Under the pieces are notes generated by a model that did no database searches, was not told where the DNA came from, and was given only the letters and a program-made list of their open reading frames with translations. From positions 280,146-344,145 of the forward strand of contig JAQQAP010000037.1 in the NCBI GenBank assembly GCA_028533045.1: a stretch of DNA of 64,000 bases, in the 5' to 3' direction. This stretch comes from Spirochaetales bacterium. GTDB lineage: Bacteria; Spirochaetota; Spirochaetia; DSM-2461. Below, piece after piece: positions 1 to 9,021 of this stretch; positions within the stretch are counted from its first letter, which is position 1; every line of letters begins with the position of its first letter. The translations under genes were made by a program, and so were the position numbers.

Positions 1-557
1 GTATCTTCTTCACTGGAAAGTTTTAGGAGATCTATGTCCCAGTCAATGACTTCTTCTCCTATGAGCAACTTTACTTTCACATCACGAATATCAATTATTC
101 CTGAATCAAAGTACCTATTGAGAACCGGTTCTATGGTAGATATTAATTCCTCTAAATCCAGAGGCTCAGAACTTTCTTTTTGTCCCGGAGGGATTTCAAG
201 ATAAAGTGTCCCTTTCTTGATAAGAATACGATTGAGATTGAACCTGCTTTGGCGATTGCGGAGAAAGTTAAACCCGTAAAAGAAGGAGATTCTTTCACTG
301 TGAAACGCAAAATCAACCCCCTCCTCCCGGTTATTATCAACGGAAAGATCGAGGATTCTTAAGGAGTTTATAATCGTGGGTGAGGCGGAACGATACTTGA
401 CGCTTAGATTATATTCCTCCTCCAAATTGGAAATAAACCCTATCTTTGCTTTTTCCAGTTGATCAATGATGGATCTTCTTAGGGGAATATAAAAAGCAGC
501 AAAAATAGCTATGAGTAGGATAAGTAGGGTAATCTGATAGATATGCTTTTTAATCAT
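1..557 (-). CDS. TamB/AsmA-like large envelope protein, N-terminal part only
   Basis: An uninterrupted frame of 185 codons runs from the ATG at 557 to the left edge, so the gene is cut by the window. The start overlaps the stop of the TonB-like gene in an ATGA arrangement, which fixes it. Residues about 5-23 form one hydrophobic segment after two lysines, giving an N-in signal anchor. The rest alternates short hydrophobic and polar stretches, suggesting beta-strands, with no cysteine or catalytic motif. An N-terminal anchor followed by beta-rich repeats is the layout of TamB/AsmA/DUF748 lipid-transfer and envelope-assembly proteins, and these can sit beside envelope energisers. Only the first 185 residues are visible, so the family assignment is inferred from layout, not from a diagnostic motif. 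The gene is the last one seen in the ExbB-ExbD-TonB-like operon. Confidence 0.5.
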   Translation of the reverse strand, partial: MIKKHIYQITLLILLIAIFAAFYIPLRRSIIDQLEKAKIGFISNLEEEYNLSVKYRSASPTIINSLRILDLSVDNNREEGVDFAFHSERISFFYGFNFLRNRQSRFNLNRILIKKGTLYLEIPPGQKESSEPLDLEELISTIEPVLNRYFDSGIIDIRDVKVKLLIGEEVIDWDIDLLKLSSEED

Positions 558-1345
558 CTATCATCTCCCAAACTTTGAGAAAAATTGATGTGAATTACAC
601 CGCTCTCCCTGTCTCCGGGAGAAAAGAGTATTTGTGATAATAGATTCTCCAGAATTTCATCATAGGTTTCACTTCCTGTACCGGGAGGAAGCATTTCTAT
701 ATCCCTTACAAGACCTTCATTGGTAACGGAAAAGGCAATTTGACAGTCTTTGAGTGTACGTAAAACCGGATCGTTACGTTCAAAGACGATTTCCGGTGTA
801 TTAAGTATACTCCTGTTAACACTCTGATTAAGCCTTATCGTATAGAGAGAATCACTACCTTCCCGGGGAGGCTCTTCTGAAAGAAGAAGATCATCCACAA
901 GAAAATCTTCCTGAGGCAGATCAAAATCCGTAGGGATCTCATGAGAGCTGACTGAATCATAGGAATAGGAGAAGTTATCCCCAAGGGCAAGGGAGTCCCG
1001 GGATTCTTCAACAACTTCAACGGGAGGAATCAATTCTTCAGATAATTCTGATTCGACAGAGGGCTCTACGGGATCAGGCAAAGGTATAGCTTCTTCTACT
1101 ACCTCTTCCCGGGGCTTTTCCTTAACCGGTTCAACCGGTTCTTGTACGGGAGGGGCAATCACTTCCGGCGCTTCTACGATCTGTTCAATGGGAGTGCTTT
1201 TTCTTACAACAGAGAGAGATACACTCCGCTTAGGCGGCAGGATTGAGATAGCCGGTTTCGCTCGGAGCAGTATAAAATAGAGGAAGATAAAGAAAAAAAT
1301 ATGGAGAAAAAAGGAAAGAATCAGGCTCTTTCTTTGCACAAACAC
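554..1345 (-). CDS. TonB-like energy-transducing protein
   Basis: 263 residues. One N-terminal transmembrane segment (about 9-28) is followed by a periplasmic linker rich in Pro, Glu and Val (about 45-120), an acidic Ser/Asp stretch, and a C-terminal domain (about 175-263) resembling a compact TonB/TolA C-domain. This is the standard layout of a TonB-family protein: membrane anchor, rigid linker across the periplasm, and a domain that contacts an outer-membrane partner. It lies directly after exbB and exbD homologues with a 3-nt gap, so the three should form one proton-driven complex. No TonB-dependent receptor lies in the window, so the partner is unknown, and a TolA-like role is equally possible. 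The stop overlaps the start of the TamB-like gene. Confidence 0.75.
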   Translation of the reverse strand: MFVQRKSLILSFFLHIFFFIFLYFILLRAKPAISILPPKRSVSLSVVRKSTPIEQIVEAPEVIAPPVQEPVEPVKEKPREEVVEEAIPLPDPVEPSVESELSEELIPPVEVVEESRDSLALGDNFSYSYDSVSSHEIPTDFDLPQEDFLVDDLLLSEEPPREGSDSLYTIRLNQSVNRSILNTPEIVFERNDPVLRTLKDCQIAFSVTNEGLVRDIEMLPPGTGSETYDEILENLLSQILFSPGDRESGVIHINFSQSLGDDR

Positions 1346-1348
1346 GGC

Positions 1349-1771
1349 CTACTTGTTCTCCGTTAAAAGAGTTATATCGCTTATTCCGGATAAACTTATC
1401 CGATCCATAACTTCCACAAGAAAAGCATAGCTTACCGACTCATCTCCGGCAATGATAATGCTTTCTATTTCCTCAATCTCAAGCCTTTTATTCAGGTAGG
1501 AAGTAATATCCTTAACCTGAACAATTTCCTCACCTATTTTGATAATTCCGTTTCCGGAAAGGCTTACCGTAAGAGTCTCAACTATGGTTGAAGCCGCAGC
1601 AGAACTCTCGGGAAGGTTTATCTCTATGGGTGAGAGCTTGTTAAAGCTCGTATTCATAACAAAGAAAATGAGAAGGAGAAACATTATGTCTATTAAAGGA
1701 GTAATAAGAAGGGGGCTTCCTTCATTATCGCTCTCTTTAATTTTCTTCCATTCGTGCTTTCTTGCGGGCAT
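1349..1771 (-). CDS. ExbD/TolR family biopolymer transport protein
   Basis: 140 residues. A short charged cytoplasmic N-terminus leads into one transmembrane helix (about 22-42) containing the conserved Asp of the ExbD/TolR family in the motif ITPLIDIMFLLL. That residue carries protons in this family. The rest is a small periplasmic domain. The start overlaps the end of the ExbB gene by 35 nt, so translation is probably coupled. Together with the ExbB and TonB-like products it should form an inner-membrane motor coupled to the proton-motive force. ExbD and TolR cannot be told apart by length alone. Confidence 0.85.
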   Translation of the reverse strand: MPARKHEWKKIKESDNEGSPLLITPLIDIMFLLLIFFVMNTSFNKLSPIEINLPESSAAASTIVETLTVSLSGNGIIKIGEEIVQVKDITSYLNKRLEIEEIESIIIAGDESVSYAFLVEVMDRISLSGISDITLLTENK

Positions 1772-2372
1772 CTTCCCGTTTCTCCCTGTAAAGGTTCATA
1801 ATACAATCAATGGTTAATTCCAACTGTTCTTCAAGAACATGTACCTGATTCTTCAACAACAGGTGGAACAAATAGGCAGGCACGGCGATAATAAGACCTG
1901 CGGCCGTGGTTATGAGAGCCTGGGATATTCCCCCGGCCAGGATATAGGGATCGGAGCTTCCGGTCGTCTTCATATTATAAAAAACAAGTATCATACCCGC
2001 AACTGTTCCCAAGAGCCCCAAAAGGGTTGAAATATTGGCCAAGGCCGGTAAAAGGGACACTCTTCTGTTTATCTTTTCCACTTCCCTAAGGGCCAAGTCA
2101 AAAAGATAATCTTCCCTGTCGGGGGGACTGTTTTTTTGGAAGATCCTTAAGGAGCCGTTCAGAATATTTTCCTGTGATCTTGAACGGGTGGCTTCGGCGG
2201 CTTCCTTAACTCTCCCCCTTTCTACCAGGTGAAGAATTTGGTTAAAGTGATTCTCCTTAATGACCCTCTTCTTAAGGGAAAATAGCAATTCCAAAATAAG
2301 AGCAAGAAGGTATAAAGAAATCAGTAAAAGCGGGATGAGAAAGGTAAAACTGTCCCTTATCATTTCAATCAT
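1737..2372 (-). CDS. MotA/TolQ/ExbB family proton channel protein
   Basis: 211 residues with three predicted membrane helices: one near the N-terminus (about 11-32), then two close together (about 112-138 and 150-175) after a cytoplasmic domain. This is the ExbB/TolQ layout. The stretch with TLLGLLGTVAGM is the typical family signature in the second helix. The ATG overlaps the stop of the preceding small gene (ATGA, 2369-2372), showing an operon. It acts in the inner membrane as the stator-like channel for the ExbD and TonB-like partners downstream. Confidence 0.88.
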   Translation of the reverse strand: MIEMIRDSFTFLIPLLLISLYLLALILELLFSLKKRVIKENHFNQILHLVERGRVKEAAEATRSRSQENILNGSLRIFQKNSPPDREDYLFDLALREVEKINRRVSLLPALANISTLLGLLGTVAGMILVFYNMKTTGSSDPYILAGGISQALITTAAGLIIAVPAYLFHLLLKNQVHVLEEQLELTIDCIMNLYREKREDARKKARMEEN

Positions 2373-2668
2373 TGGAAAATGACTCCTTCCGGTGATGTTG
2401 GTGTCGGTTCATAAAAGCCGCATAAATCTTTTACAGCGGTACTTTCCTGTTGAGAACTGTTATAGTGAATAAATTCAGTCTGAATCAGTCTTGATTCCTG
2501 ATATTCCTCGATAAGTCGGTAATGTAGTTTTGAAAGGGGAAAATCCAGTTCGACTTCATCGGATCGGTCTATAAGGATTTTGGCCTGAAACTGGGTTTCT
2601 TCCAGAGAGTATAAAGACGTTAATACGCATAGAATAAGTAAAACAAATAGGATTATAAGCCTTTTCAC
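2369..2668 (-). CDS. Small exported protein of unknown function, first gene of the exb-like operon
   Basis: 99 residues from a GTG start. Residues 1-21 form a signal peptide or anchor (VKRLIILFVLLILCVLTSLY). The mature part of about 78 residues is charged and matches no family I recognise. It is translationally coupled to the ExbB homologue through an ATGA overlap, so a role in the same envelope complex is likely. There is no Shine-Dalgarno sequence, and the extended -10 box at 2677-2685 lies so close that the mRNA would have only about 2 nt before GTG. Confidence 0.6.
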   Translation of the reverse strand: MKRLIILFVLLILCVLTSLYSLEETQFQAKILIDRSDEVELDFPLSKLHYRLIEEYQESRLIQTEFIHYNSSQQESTAVKDLCGFYEPTPTSPEGVIFQ

Positions 2669-2676
2669 TATTTAAG

Positions 2677-2685
2677 ATTATATCA
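2677..2685 (-). promoter_or_regulatory. Extended -10 promoter for the exb-like operon
   Basis: On the minus strand the sequence reads TGATATAAT: a perfect TATAAT preceded by TG one base upstream. A weak -35 (TTTCGC) sits 17 nt further upstream. The expected transcription start is about position 2670, only 2 nt before the GTG at 2668, so the transcript would be nearly leaderless. Confidence 0.5.
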
Positions 2686-2754
2686 GACTCTTATCAAAAG
2701 CGAAAGGTGGGTTACAGTATTGTAATTAAGACTGAATTTTAACTAATTTCTTCC

Positions 2755-2760
2755 GATAAT
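2755..2760 (+). promoter_or_regulatory. Putative -10 box giving a leaderless transcript
   Basis: GATAAT ends 7 nt before the ATG at 2768, so transcription should begin at or next to the start codon. No Shine-Dalgarno sequence precedes the ATG. The -35 region at 17-nt spacing is poor (CTGAAT). Confidence 0.35.
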
Positions 2761-2767
2761 ATGAATA

Positions 2768-3373
2768 ATGAAAAGAGCTATTCTGATACTAATGATCTTT
2801 TTCCTCATTCTCCCTTCCCTCATGAGTGTTCAAACCCTTTATGCGGAACAATACTATAAAATGTATCATCAGCATTTCTATTACTATCCGGAAGATTCTG
2901 CGGAGAATATCCACTACCTGGGCATGGCTTTACGTTCCGACTTTGCCAATCCGCTCAATGCTCTTTGTCGTATTGAAAATGAAAAAGAGTGGGAAAAGTA
3001 TCGCTACCTTTTCTATATGCATGTTAATCTTCTTATCGTAGATACCTATCTGAAACTTGGCTCAAAATATGATAAATTCGATGCCTATTTCTACAACTAT
3101 CCCTGGAAATATGCCAATCTGGATAGTCTTAATACGGCAGAATCCTATTACAACTTGGCAAAAGAATTCTGGTTTAAAGCGATAGAGTGGTCAGAAAAAG
3201 CTTCGGAACAAAAATTCGCCTGGATGTATCTGGAAGAAATTCAGTATTGGGAAGACGAAAACTTCCGCATACAGGACGGGGACCTGGACTATGAAGAAGT
3301 GATAGACCGGGAACTGGCCCGCCTACAGAGAGTCCGGGAACAATTCCAGGCCATGGATAAAGATACCTACTGA
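2768..3373 (+). CDS. Exported protein of unknown function
   Basis: 201 residues. The N-terminus (about 1-26, ending near YAE) is a clear signal peptide, so the product is secreted or periplasmic. The mature part is rich in Tyr, Trp, Phe and acidic residues and reads as mostly helical, somewhat like a TPR-type helical repeat (the segment from about 118 with AESYYNLAKEFWFKAIEWSEKA). I do not recognise a family. The 3' end overlaps the convergent queA gene by 7 bp. It is divergent from the exb-like operon. Confidence 0.6.
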   Translation: MKRAILILMIFFLILPSLMSVQTLYAEQYYKMYHQHFYYYPEDSAENIHYLGMALRSDFANPLNALCRIENEKEWEKYRYLFYMHVNLLIVDTYLKLGSKYDKFDAYFYNYPWKYANLDSLNTAESYYNLAKEFWFKAIEWSEKASEQKFAWMYLEEIQYWEDENFRIQDGDLDYEEVIDRELARLQRVREQFQAMDKDTY

Positions 3374-4404
3374 ATCAGCATAGCATCGCCATAGGAGAAA
3401 AAGCGGTATTTTTCTTCTACCGCCGCCCTATAGGCCCTATCAATTAAATCCTTACCTGCAAAGGCACTAACCAGCATTAAAAGGGTGGATTCGGGGGTAT
3501 GAAAATTCGTAAACAAACCGCTAATCACTTTAAACTTGTAGCCCGGATAGATGAAGATGTCCGTCTCAAAGGATCCCCGTTTCATCTGTCCCTCTTCAAA
3601 AGTCCCTTCCCAAGCCGATTCCAATGTCCGCAGCGATGTGGTACCCACGGCAATAACGGGACGGCCTTCCCTCTTGGCTTTTTCTATGGCATCAGCGGTT
3701 TTATCTGAGACATGGTAGGTTTCGGTATGCATTTTGTGATCCCGGATATCTTCGGAACGTACGGGAGAAAAGGTTCCCATCCCCACATGGAGGGTGACAA
3801 ATTCCGTTTCTACCCCTTTTGATTTAAGTGCCGCGAGAATCTCATCGGTAAAATGCAGTCCTGCTGTGGGCGCCGCTACAGAACCGGTTTCTTTGGCGTA
3901 TACCGTTTGATAACGAGTGTCATCTCCCGCTTCATCTTCCCGCTTAATATAGGGAGGAAGAGGGATATGACCGCCCGTTCGCAGGTACTCATCGCTTAAG
4001 GGACGGGCTGTACGAATGACTCTAATCCCTCCCTCTTCTTCTGCGACGATTTCCGCTTCTATATCGTTGGGCAGAAGAAAAACCTTACCCTTACGCTGCT
4101 TTTTGGATTTGCTTACGAGACACTCCCAAAGCATGCCCTTTTCCAAATCTTTGAGGAGGAGCATCTCTACCTGCCCTCCGGTCTCTTTGCTGTGAGCATA
4201 AATCCGCGCTCTGCGGACACGGGTATTGTTAAAAACCATGAGACTATTAGCAGGAATCAGCTCTACCAGTTTTTCCATACTTGTATGATTAAAGCTATTT
4301 GTATTTTTATCCAGTTCCATAAGGCGGCAGGTACCGCGTTTTTCCGCCGGATGGTAGGCTATCAGTTCTTCGGGTAACTCAAAAGAGAAATCGCTGGTCT
4401 TCAT
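3367..4404 (-). CDS. queA: S-adenosylmethionine:tRNA ribosyltransferase-isomerase
   Basis: About 345 residues, the normal length for QueA. It adds the epoxycyclopentane ring from SAM to preQ1-modified tRNA in queuosine synthesis. Family segments are visible: [16 protein letters not shown] at the N-terminus, the region with [13 protein letters not shown] near residue 177, and the C-terminal [16 protein letters not shown]. The start at the ATG at 4404 fits the usual MKTSDF N-terminus and has AAGGA about 9 nt upstream. The frame can be extended three codons to a TTG at 4413, which is less likely. It overlaps the 3' end of ruvB by 26 nt and closes the yebC-ruvC-ruvA-ruvB-queA operon. Confidence 0.95.
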   Translation of the reverse strand: MKTSDFSFELPEELIAYHPAEKRGTCRLMELDKNTNSFNHTSMEKLVELIPANSLMVFNNTRVRRARIYAHSKETGGQVEMLLLKDLEKGMLWECLVSKSKKQRKGKVFLLPNDIEAEIVAEEEGGIRVIRTARPLSDEYLRTGGHIPLPPYIKREDEAGDDTRYQTVYAKETGSVAAPTAGLHFTDEILAALKSKGVETEFVTLHVGMGTFSPVRSEDIRDHKMHTETYHVSDKTADAIEKAKREGRPVIAVGTTSLRTLESAWEGTFEEGQMKRGSFETDIFIYPGYKFKVISGLFTNFHTPESTLLMLVSAFAGKDLIDRAYRAAVEEKYRFFSYGDAMLIQ

Positions 4405-5410
4405 TCTGTTCAATCCTTAAATGTTCATAGGCAAGAGGGGTGGCAACACGCCCCCGGGGAGTTCTTTTAATAAAACCCATCTGAATAAGATAGGGTTCGT
4501 AGAAATCTTCCAGGGAGTCAATGCCTTCACCAACGGATATGGCCAGTGTTTCGGCTCCCACCGGTCCTCCCCCGTATTTCTGAATAATGGCCCGAAGGAT
4601 TTCCCTGTCGATCTCTTCCAGGCCCAGCTGGTCAATTTTTAACCGGCCCAGCCCGGAAGACACCACGTCTTTTGTGATAGTTCCGTTTCCTTCGATCTGG
4701 GCATAATCGCGCATTCGTTTAACCAGGCGGTTGGCAATTCGAGGAGTTCCCCGGGAGCATCGTGCCAGAAGGATAGCCGCTTCCTTGTCTATGGGGATTT
4801 CCAGAAGCTGTGCTGTTCGACTGACAATCTGTCCCAACTCAACTTCATTATAGTAATTCATCCTTACATTGATTCCAAAACGGGTAAAAAGAGGGCTTGA
4901 AACACGCCCGGGCTTTGTTGTGGCTCCAATTAAGGTAAACGGAGGAATGGGGATACGGATATTTCGTGCCGCCGGTCCCTGTCCGATAATCCAGTCAAGA
5001 GCGTAGTCTTCCATGGCAATGTAAAGCATCTCTTCTATGGCCGGTTTTAGACGGTGAATCTCATCTATAAAAAATACGGTTCTTTCGGGAATGGTAGAAA
5101 GAAGGCCGGCCAGGTCTTTGGGCTTATCAAGGGCTGGAGCACTGGTTACTTTGAGTTCTACGCCCAATTCATTAGCCATAATTCCTGCCAGTGTGGTTTT
5201 CCCCAGTCCGGGAGGGCCGGAGATAAAAACATGGTCCAGGGCATCCTGTCGCTGCCGGGCGGCGGAAATGAAAACATTAAGGTTTTCTTTGACTTCCGAC
5301 TGTCCCTGAAAGTCTTTTAGAAGATGGGGGCGAATCAGATTATCTCGATTCTCTTCTTCACTAATGGCTTCACGGGCGAGGATTCGTTCCTCTTCACTAT
5401 AATCAGACAT
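4379..5410 (-). CDS. ruvB: Holliday junction branch migration ATPase RuvB
   Basis: 343 residues, normal for RuvB. The AAA+ motor has Walker [10 protein letters not shown] (about 66-74), Walker [10 protein letters not shown] (about 116-124), a sensor segment with [18 protein letters not shown], and the C-terminal winged helix with [14 protein letters not shown]. It drives branch migration of Holliday junctions with RuvA and passes them to RuvC. All three ruv genes are in this operon. The start follows a purine-rich GGGGGA stretch. Confidence 0.97.
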   Translation of the reverse strand: MSDYSEEERILAREAISEEENRDNLIRPHLLKDFQGQSEVKENLNVFISAARQRQDALDHVFISGPPGLGKTTLAGIMANELGVELKVTSAPALDKPKDLAGLLSTIPERTVFFIDEIHRLKPAIEEMLYIAMEDYALDWIIGQGPAARNIRIPIPPFTLIGATTKPGRVSSPLFTRFGINVRMNYYNEVELGQIVSRTAQLLEIPIDKEAAILLARCSRGTPRIANRLVKRMRDYAQIEGNGTITKDVVSSGLGRLKIDQLGLEEIDREILRAIIQKYGGGPVGAETLAISVGEGIDSLEDFYEPYLIQMGFIKRTPRGRVATPLAYEHLRIEQNEDQRFLF

Positions 5411-5418
5411 GGATCCCC

Positions 5419-6018
5419 CTACCCGGCCGAACTTAGATCTACGATGGCAAGGCGCATTACTTCCTGATCCCTGTCCTGTCCGTTAAGTTTCTTTATTGCA
5501 GGGGATTCCAGTATTTTTCCCACCGATCGGGCAGCCAGCTTTTTGTCAAAGCCCATAGCCGCCAGAGCTTCGATTATCTCACCGCCTGCTTGTGCGGGCA
5601 GAGGAGCTTCATCATCGCCGGTCAGTTTTCCTCGAAGTTGAAGAATAATTTTTTGAGCGGTTTTCTTTCCCAATCCGGGGATGCGACTTAAACTGTCCAC
5701 ATCTTCCCGGTCCAAAGCACTAATAAAATCTTCCGGCTTCATTCCTGAGAGAATTTTTAGGCCCAGTTTGGGACCGACACCGCTTACCCCAATAACACTA
5801 AGAAAGAGTTGTTTTTCCGAGGGAGAGGAGAAGCCGTACAGTTTCATACCGTCCTCCTTATGCTGAAGGTAAGTATAAACCTTAACTTCCTTGCCATCCC
5901 GGGGAAGCCGGGACAAGGTAGATGCGGAGGCTTCAATTTCCCATTCGAGCCCGTTATTTTCCAAATACAGGACTTCTGCCCCAATATGGGTGACAACACC
6001 CTTTATACTATTCCACAA
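5419..6018 (-). CDS. ruvA: Holliday junction DNA helicase subunit RuvA
   Basis: 199 residues from the TTG at 6018. RuvA proteins begin one residue before the W/F-x-x-I-K-G segment; here TTG is followed directly by WNSIKGVV, and GGGAGG lies 6 nt upstream. The frame stays open to an ATG at 6045, but that would add nine residues foreign to the family. Domain I is the OB-fold, domain II holds two helix-hairpin-helix motifs ([16 protein letters not shown] about residue 74 and [16 protein letters not shown] about 109), and the C-terminal domain III contacts RuvB. The start codon lies inside the end of ruvC, so translation is coupled. Confidence 0.95.
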   Translation of the reverse strand: MWNSIKGVVTHIGAEVLYLENNGLEWEIEASASTLSRLPRDGKEVKVYTYLQHKEDGMKLYGFSSPSEKQLFLSVIGVSGVGPKLGLKILSGMKPEDFISALDREDVDSLSRIPGLGKKTAQKIILQLRGKLTGDDEAPLPAQAGGEIIEALAAMGFDKKLAARSVGKILESPAIKKLNGQDRDQEVMRLAIVDLSSAG

Positions 6019-6491
6019 AATGCGCCTCCCCTGTTTATATGACAAATAGCAGCGGCCAGGGCATCTGTGGCATGGTCGGATTTCTCCTTTTCCCTCAGGC
6101 CTAGAAGAATATAAACCATATGCTCTACTTGATGTTTTTGTGCCCTACCATTCCCCACTACGGCTTGTTTTATTTCCAAAGGAGTATACTCCCCAATGGG
6201 CAATCCGCCATCGGCACAGGCAAGGATCTGTACCCCTCGAGCCTGGGCTACGGGCAAAGCGGAAGTAATGTTTTTGGCAAAGTAAAGAGTTTCCAAAGCC
6301 GCTTCATCGGGCTTGTACTCTTGTATAATGGTTTGTATTTCTTGATAGATTTGTTTGAGCCGGTAAGTAGTAGATTCCTTACTGGCTGTTTTAATGGTAC
6401 CCCGGGCAATGTGGGAGAGGCGATTTTGTTTTGATTCAACAATACCCCATCCCACGGAAGCCAATCCGGGGTCAATTCCCAAAACCCGCAT
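6003..6491 (-). CDS. ruvC: Crossover junction endodeoxyribonuclease RuvC
   Basis: 162 residues, usual length. Catalytic acids are present in their usual contexts: Asp7 in VLGIDPGLAS, Glu in AALETLYFAKN (near 67), and the C-terminal KSDHATDALAAAICH with His and Asp. It resolves Holliday junctions delivered by RuvAB. The ATG directly follows the yebC stop (TAAATG), so it is probably translated by coupling. Its last 16 nt overlap ruvA. Confidence 0.96.
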   Translation of the reverse strand: MRVLGIDPGLASVGWGIVESKQNRLSHIARGTIKTASKESTTYRLKQIYQEIQTIIQEYKPDEAALETLYFAKNITSALPVAQARGVQILACADGGLPIGEYTPLEIKQAVVGNGRAQKHQVEHMVYILLGLREKEKSDHATDALAAAICHINRGGAFCGIV

Positions 6492-7235
6492 TTACTCGGT
6501 CATTTCAAAGTCTTCCGGAACATCCAGATTGGAAGCTACCGACTGAACATCGTCACAATCTTCCAGTTTTTCAATCAGCTTAAGAACCTTACCGGTTTTT
6601 TCGGCATCAAGTTCAACCGTATTATCGGGAACCATGGCCACTTCGGAGGCTTCTTCGGTAAATCCCGCTGCCTGAAGGGCTTCCAGAACATCACCAAAGG
6701 CGGAGGGATCGGTAATTACTTCTACCATACCACCTTCTTCGGCCACATCGTCGGCACCGGCTTCAAGAGCCGCTTCAAAAAGGGCGTCGAAATCGATTCC
6801 TTCTGCGCTATATACAATGGTTCCCTTCCGGTTAAACTGGTAGGAAACGGCACCGGTGGCAGCAAGCTGTCCGCCGTTTTTGTTCAGGATAGAACGAACA
6901 TCTGCGGCTGTTCGATTTTTATTTTCCGTAAGGGCATCAATAAGAAGGCCGACACCGCCAGCGGCATAGGCTTCGTACTGGAGTTCAACATAATCCACAC
7001 CGTCCATATCTCCGGTACCTTTTTTAATGGCACGTTCGATATTGTCTTTGGGCATATTGGCTGATTTGGCCTTAAGAAGAACAGTTCTCAAACGGGGGTT
7101 TGCCTCAGGATCACCACCGCCCATTCTGGCTGCAACTGTGATTTCCTTGATAATCTTGGTAAATAATTTTCCCCTCTTGGCATCGAGGGCCCCTTTTTTA
7201 TGTTTAATAGTATGCCATTTACTGTGGCCGGACAT
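6492..7235 (-). CDS. yebC: YebC/PmpR family protein
   Basis: 247 residues from the ATG at 7235, which gives the family N-terminus MSGHSKWHTIKHKKG and has AAGGAG 5 nt upstream; the frame opens eight codons earlier. The long acidic C-terminal half and the segments KAKSANMPKDNIERAIKKGTG and LLIDALTENKNRT are characteristic. The family has been described as transcriptional regulators and, in some bacteria, as helping translation through proline stretches. It is often found upstream of ruvC, as here, and is first in the operon. Confidence 0.95.
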   Translation of the reverse strand: MSGHSKWHTIKHKKGALDAKRGKLFTKIIKEITVAARMGGGDPEANPRLRTVLLKAKSANMPKDNIERAIKKGTGDMDGVDYVELQYEAYAAGGVGLLIDALTENKNRTAADVRSILNKNGGQLAATGAVSYQFNRKGTIVYSAEGIDFDALFEAALEAGADDVAEEGGMVEVITDPSAFGDVLEALQAAGFTEEASEVAMVPDNTVELDAEKTGKVLKLIEKLEDCDDVQSVASNLDVPEDFEMTE

Positions 7236-7276
7236 GGTAACTCCTTGGAATAGTTTCAATTAAAAATCTAACTGGA

Positions 7277-7306
7277 AAAATATCATTTTGAACGGAGCCC
7301 TGTCAA
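7277..7306 (-). promoter_or_regulatory. Sigma70-type promoter for yebC-ruvCAB-queA
   Basis: Perfect -35 TTGACA (7301-7306) and -10 TATTTT (7277-7282) with an 18-nt spacer on the minus strand; GATATT at 16-nt spacing is an alternative. The 5' leader to the yebC ATG would be about 35 nt with a good Shine-Dalgarno sequence, unlike the leaderless genes elsewhere in the window. Confidence 0.6.
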
Positions 7307-7330
7307 GGGAGAGGAGGAAACAGGAACGTG

Positions 7331-8902
7331 CTAACTTCCTTTCCTCATATGCTTTTTCTTAAACATATCCCTGTCGGCATAGTCGATTAATTCCTCGACG
7401 CTCTCTCCGTTTTCCGGAAACAGGGCATAACCGATGGAGCCACTAATTTGGACATGTCCGGATTGAGATTCAATATCCTTTTCCAATTCCCGTTCTATCT
7501 GACTAAGGACTTCTTTGAGATTTTCCTTACTCTTAACATCAAAGAGAAGTATGACAAATTCATCTCCCCCAAAGCGGCCGAGTAAATCTGACTGTCTTAA
7601 TCGATTGCTAAGCCTCTGAGCGACAATTTTAAGTACATAATCTCCCGTTTCGTGTCCATAGTTATCATTTATCGGTTTAAAACCGTCAAGGTCCAGAAAG
7701 AGAACAGCCGATCTTTCCTTTTTTCTGGAACTGATTTCCAGGGTCTTTTTTGCTAAATCAAGAAAAAATACACGATTATTGATTCCTGTAAGGGAATCGT
7801 AATGGGCCAGATGCTCTATATGTTCTTTATAGTGATAATTTTTCGAAACCAAATAGTTAATAAGAAGAGAAATTAATAAAATACCCAGAACAATAAGAGG
7901 AAGGAAGCGGAATGTATTTTCATATGAACCTTTTCGAATCTCCTTTAAATAACTCCGATCCATCATGTTTATGTTTTTCCAGAAATATTCAGTATTATCG
8001 GAAGATGATTCGCTTAAAGGTTCACGGGAAAATTCCGTAGTAACCTGTTCCGGATAAATCGTATTCCAAATGAAAATCCCCCTATCTGTAACAACAACCC
8101 CTTCATCAACGGAATATATTGTCTTGCCCGCTTGGGGATAGTGATCCAAAAAAGTAATCTGTTCCATTTCGGGGAACATAAAGCGAAAAGGAAGTCTATG
8201 ATTAACACTGCTGTATAACCAAAATCCCTCTTCATTAAGCAAGACCCTACAACAATAACTATTTTGACTGTGATGTTTAGGCAAGTTTACTAATAAATCA
8301 TTGGCTAAATAATTGAAGATGATAATTCCGTAGCGTTTATCTTCACTGCCGATGAGAGGAAGGGCAAACCTCAACATTGGTTTATAGGGAACTTCCAGTC
8401 TTTTATTCTCCATATTCAAATCCATAGGAGAAATATAAATATTTCCCTTCTCCAGATTAATAGAGTTGGTAAAATAGTAACGATGCGCCTTATTCTGCAA
8501 AAGATTTTCTTCTACGATTACACCGCCTTGGGGGGTATTGTTTATCCTTATTATTTCCTCTCCCTCCGCATCAAGATAACGTATTTGATCATAAATTGCT
8601 TTTCTGGAACTAAAGGAAACAAGGTTTTTTAGAAGCATGCTATTTTTAGTGGTTGAGCTATTTTCAAAATCATCTAGGAGGATATCGTGAATGTAAACCA
8701 GGTCGGAATAAACATGGGCCAGTGAGTCATGAATATACTCTTTTGCAACAATTTTTGAAGCCTTTTCGGTCATGATTATCTCTTCTACCTGTCTTTTATA
8801 AGCTGCCTGAGCATAGAAAACGAGAAGAAGGACCGTAAAGGTGCATATTCCCAAAAAAGAGTAGAGAAAAGGTTTAAATCTCCATCTCATCTTATTATTC
8901 AT
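7331..8902 (-). CDS. Membrane-bound diguanylate cyclase (GGDEF)
   Basis: 523 residues from the ATG at 8902. Two membrane helices (about residues 8-31 and 341-361) enclose a periplasmic sensor region of roughly 310 residues, probably Cache-like. The C-terminal GGDEF domain has an intact signature, GRFGGDEFVILLFD, and an RQSD inhibitory site five residues before it, so the enzyme should make cyclic di-GMP and be feedback-inhibited. A good promoter lies only a few nt upstream (8913-8941); the transcript would start about 4 nt before ATG. An in-frame ATG at 8890 is the alternative start. It stands alone, divergent from nothing and followed by the yebC promoter region. Confidence 0.9.
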   Translation of the reverse strand: MNNKMRWRFKPFLYSFLGICTFTVLLLVFYAQAAYKRQVEEIIMTEKASKIVAKEYIHDSLAHVYSDLVYIHDILLDDFENSSTTKNSMLLKNLVSFSSRKAIYDQIRYLDAEGEEIIRINNTPQGGVIVEENLLQNKAHRYYFTNSINLEKGNIYISPMDLNMENKRLEVPYKPMLRFALPLIGSEDKRYGIIIFNYLANDLLVNLPKHHSQNSYCCRVLLNEEGFWLYSSVNHRLPFRFMFPEMEQITFLDHYPQAGKTIYSVDEGVVVTDRGIFIWNTIYPEQVTTEFSREPLSESSSDNTEYFWKNINMMDRSYLKEIRKGSYENTFRFLPLIVLGILLISLLINYLVSKNYHYKEHIEHLAHYDSLTGINNRVFFLDLAKKTLEISSRKKERSAVLFLDLDGFKPINDNYGHETGDYVLKIVAQRLSNRLRQSDLLGRFGGDEFVILLFDVKSKENLKEVLSQIERELEKDIESQSGHVQISGSIGYALFPENGESVEELIDYADRDMFKKKHMRKGS

Positions 8903-8912
8903 GATAGTTATA

Positions 8913-8941
8913 ATTATAGGCGAGAAGAGTATATATGGCAA
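8913..8941 (-). promoter_or_regulatory. Strong sigma70-type promoter for the GGDEF gene
   Basis: TTGCCA (8936-8941), a 17-nt spacer and perfect TATAAT (8913-8918) on the minus strand. The predicted start of transcription, about 8906, is 4 nt from the ATG, so the mRNA would be nearly leaderless. Confidence 0.6.
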
Positions 8942-8969
8942 ATTCCCTGATGTCTTTGCGATCTTATTT

Positions 8970-9003
8970 GTATAAATAAAAAGGCCCGGACAAAATCCGG
9001 GCC
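8970..9003 (-). terminator. Rho-independent terminator of gpmI
   Basis: An 8-bp GC-rich stem (8983-8990 with 8996-9003, GGCCCGGA arm) and 5-nt loop, followed on the minus strand by a T-rich run (8970-8982). It lies 19 nt beyond the gpmI stop. Confidence 0.85.
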
Positions 9004-9021
9004 TCTATGGTCTCATTCAGA

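Noticed and set aside
152..362. Two 60-residue frames near the left edge on opposite strands
   Set aside because: Both lie within the open 185-codon TamB-like frame, which has a coupled start and a membrane anchor.
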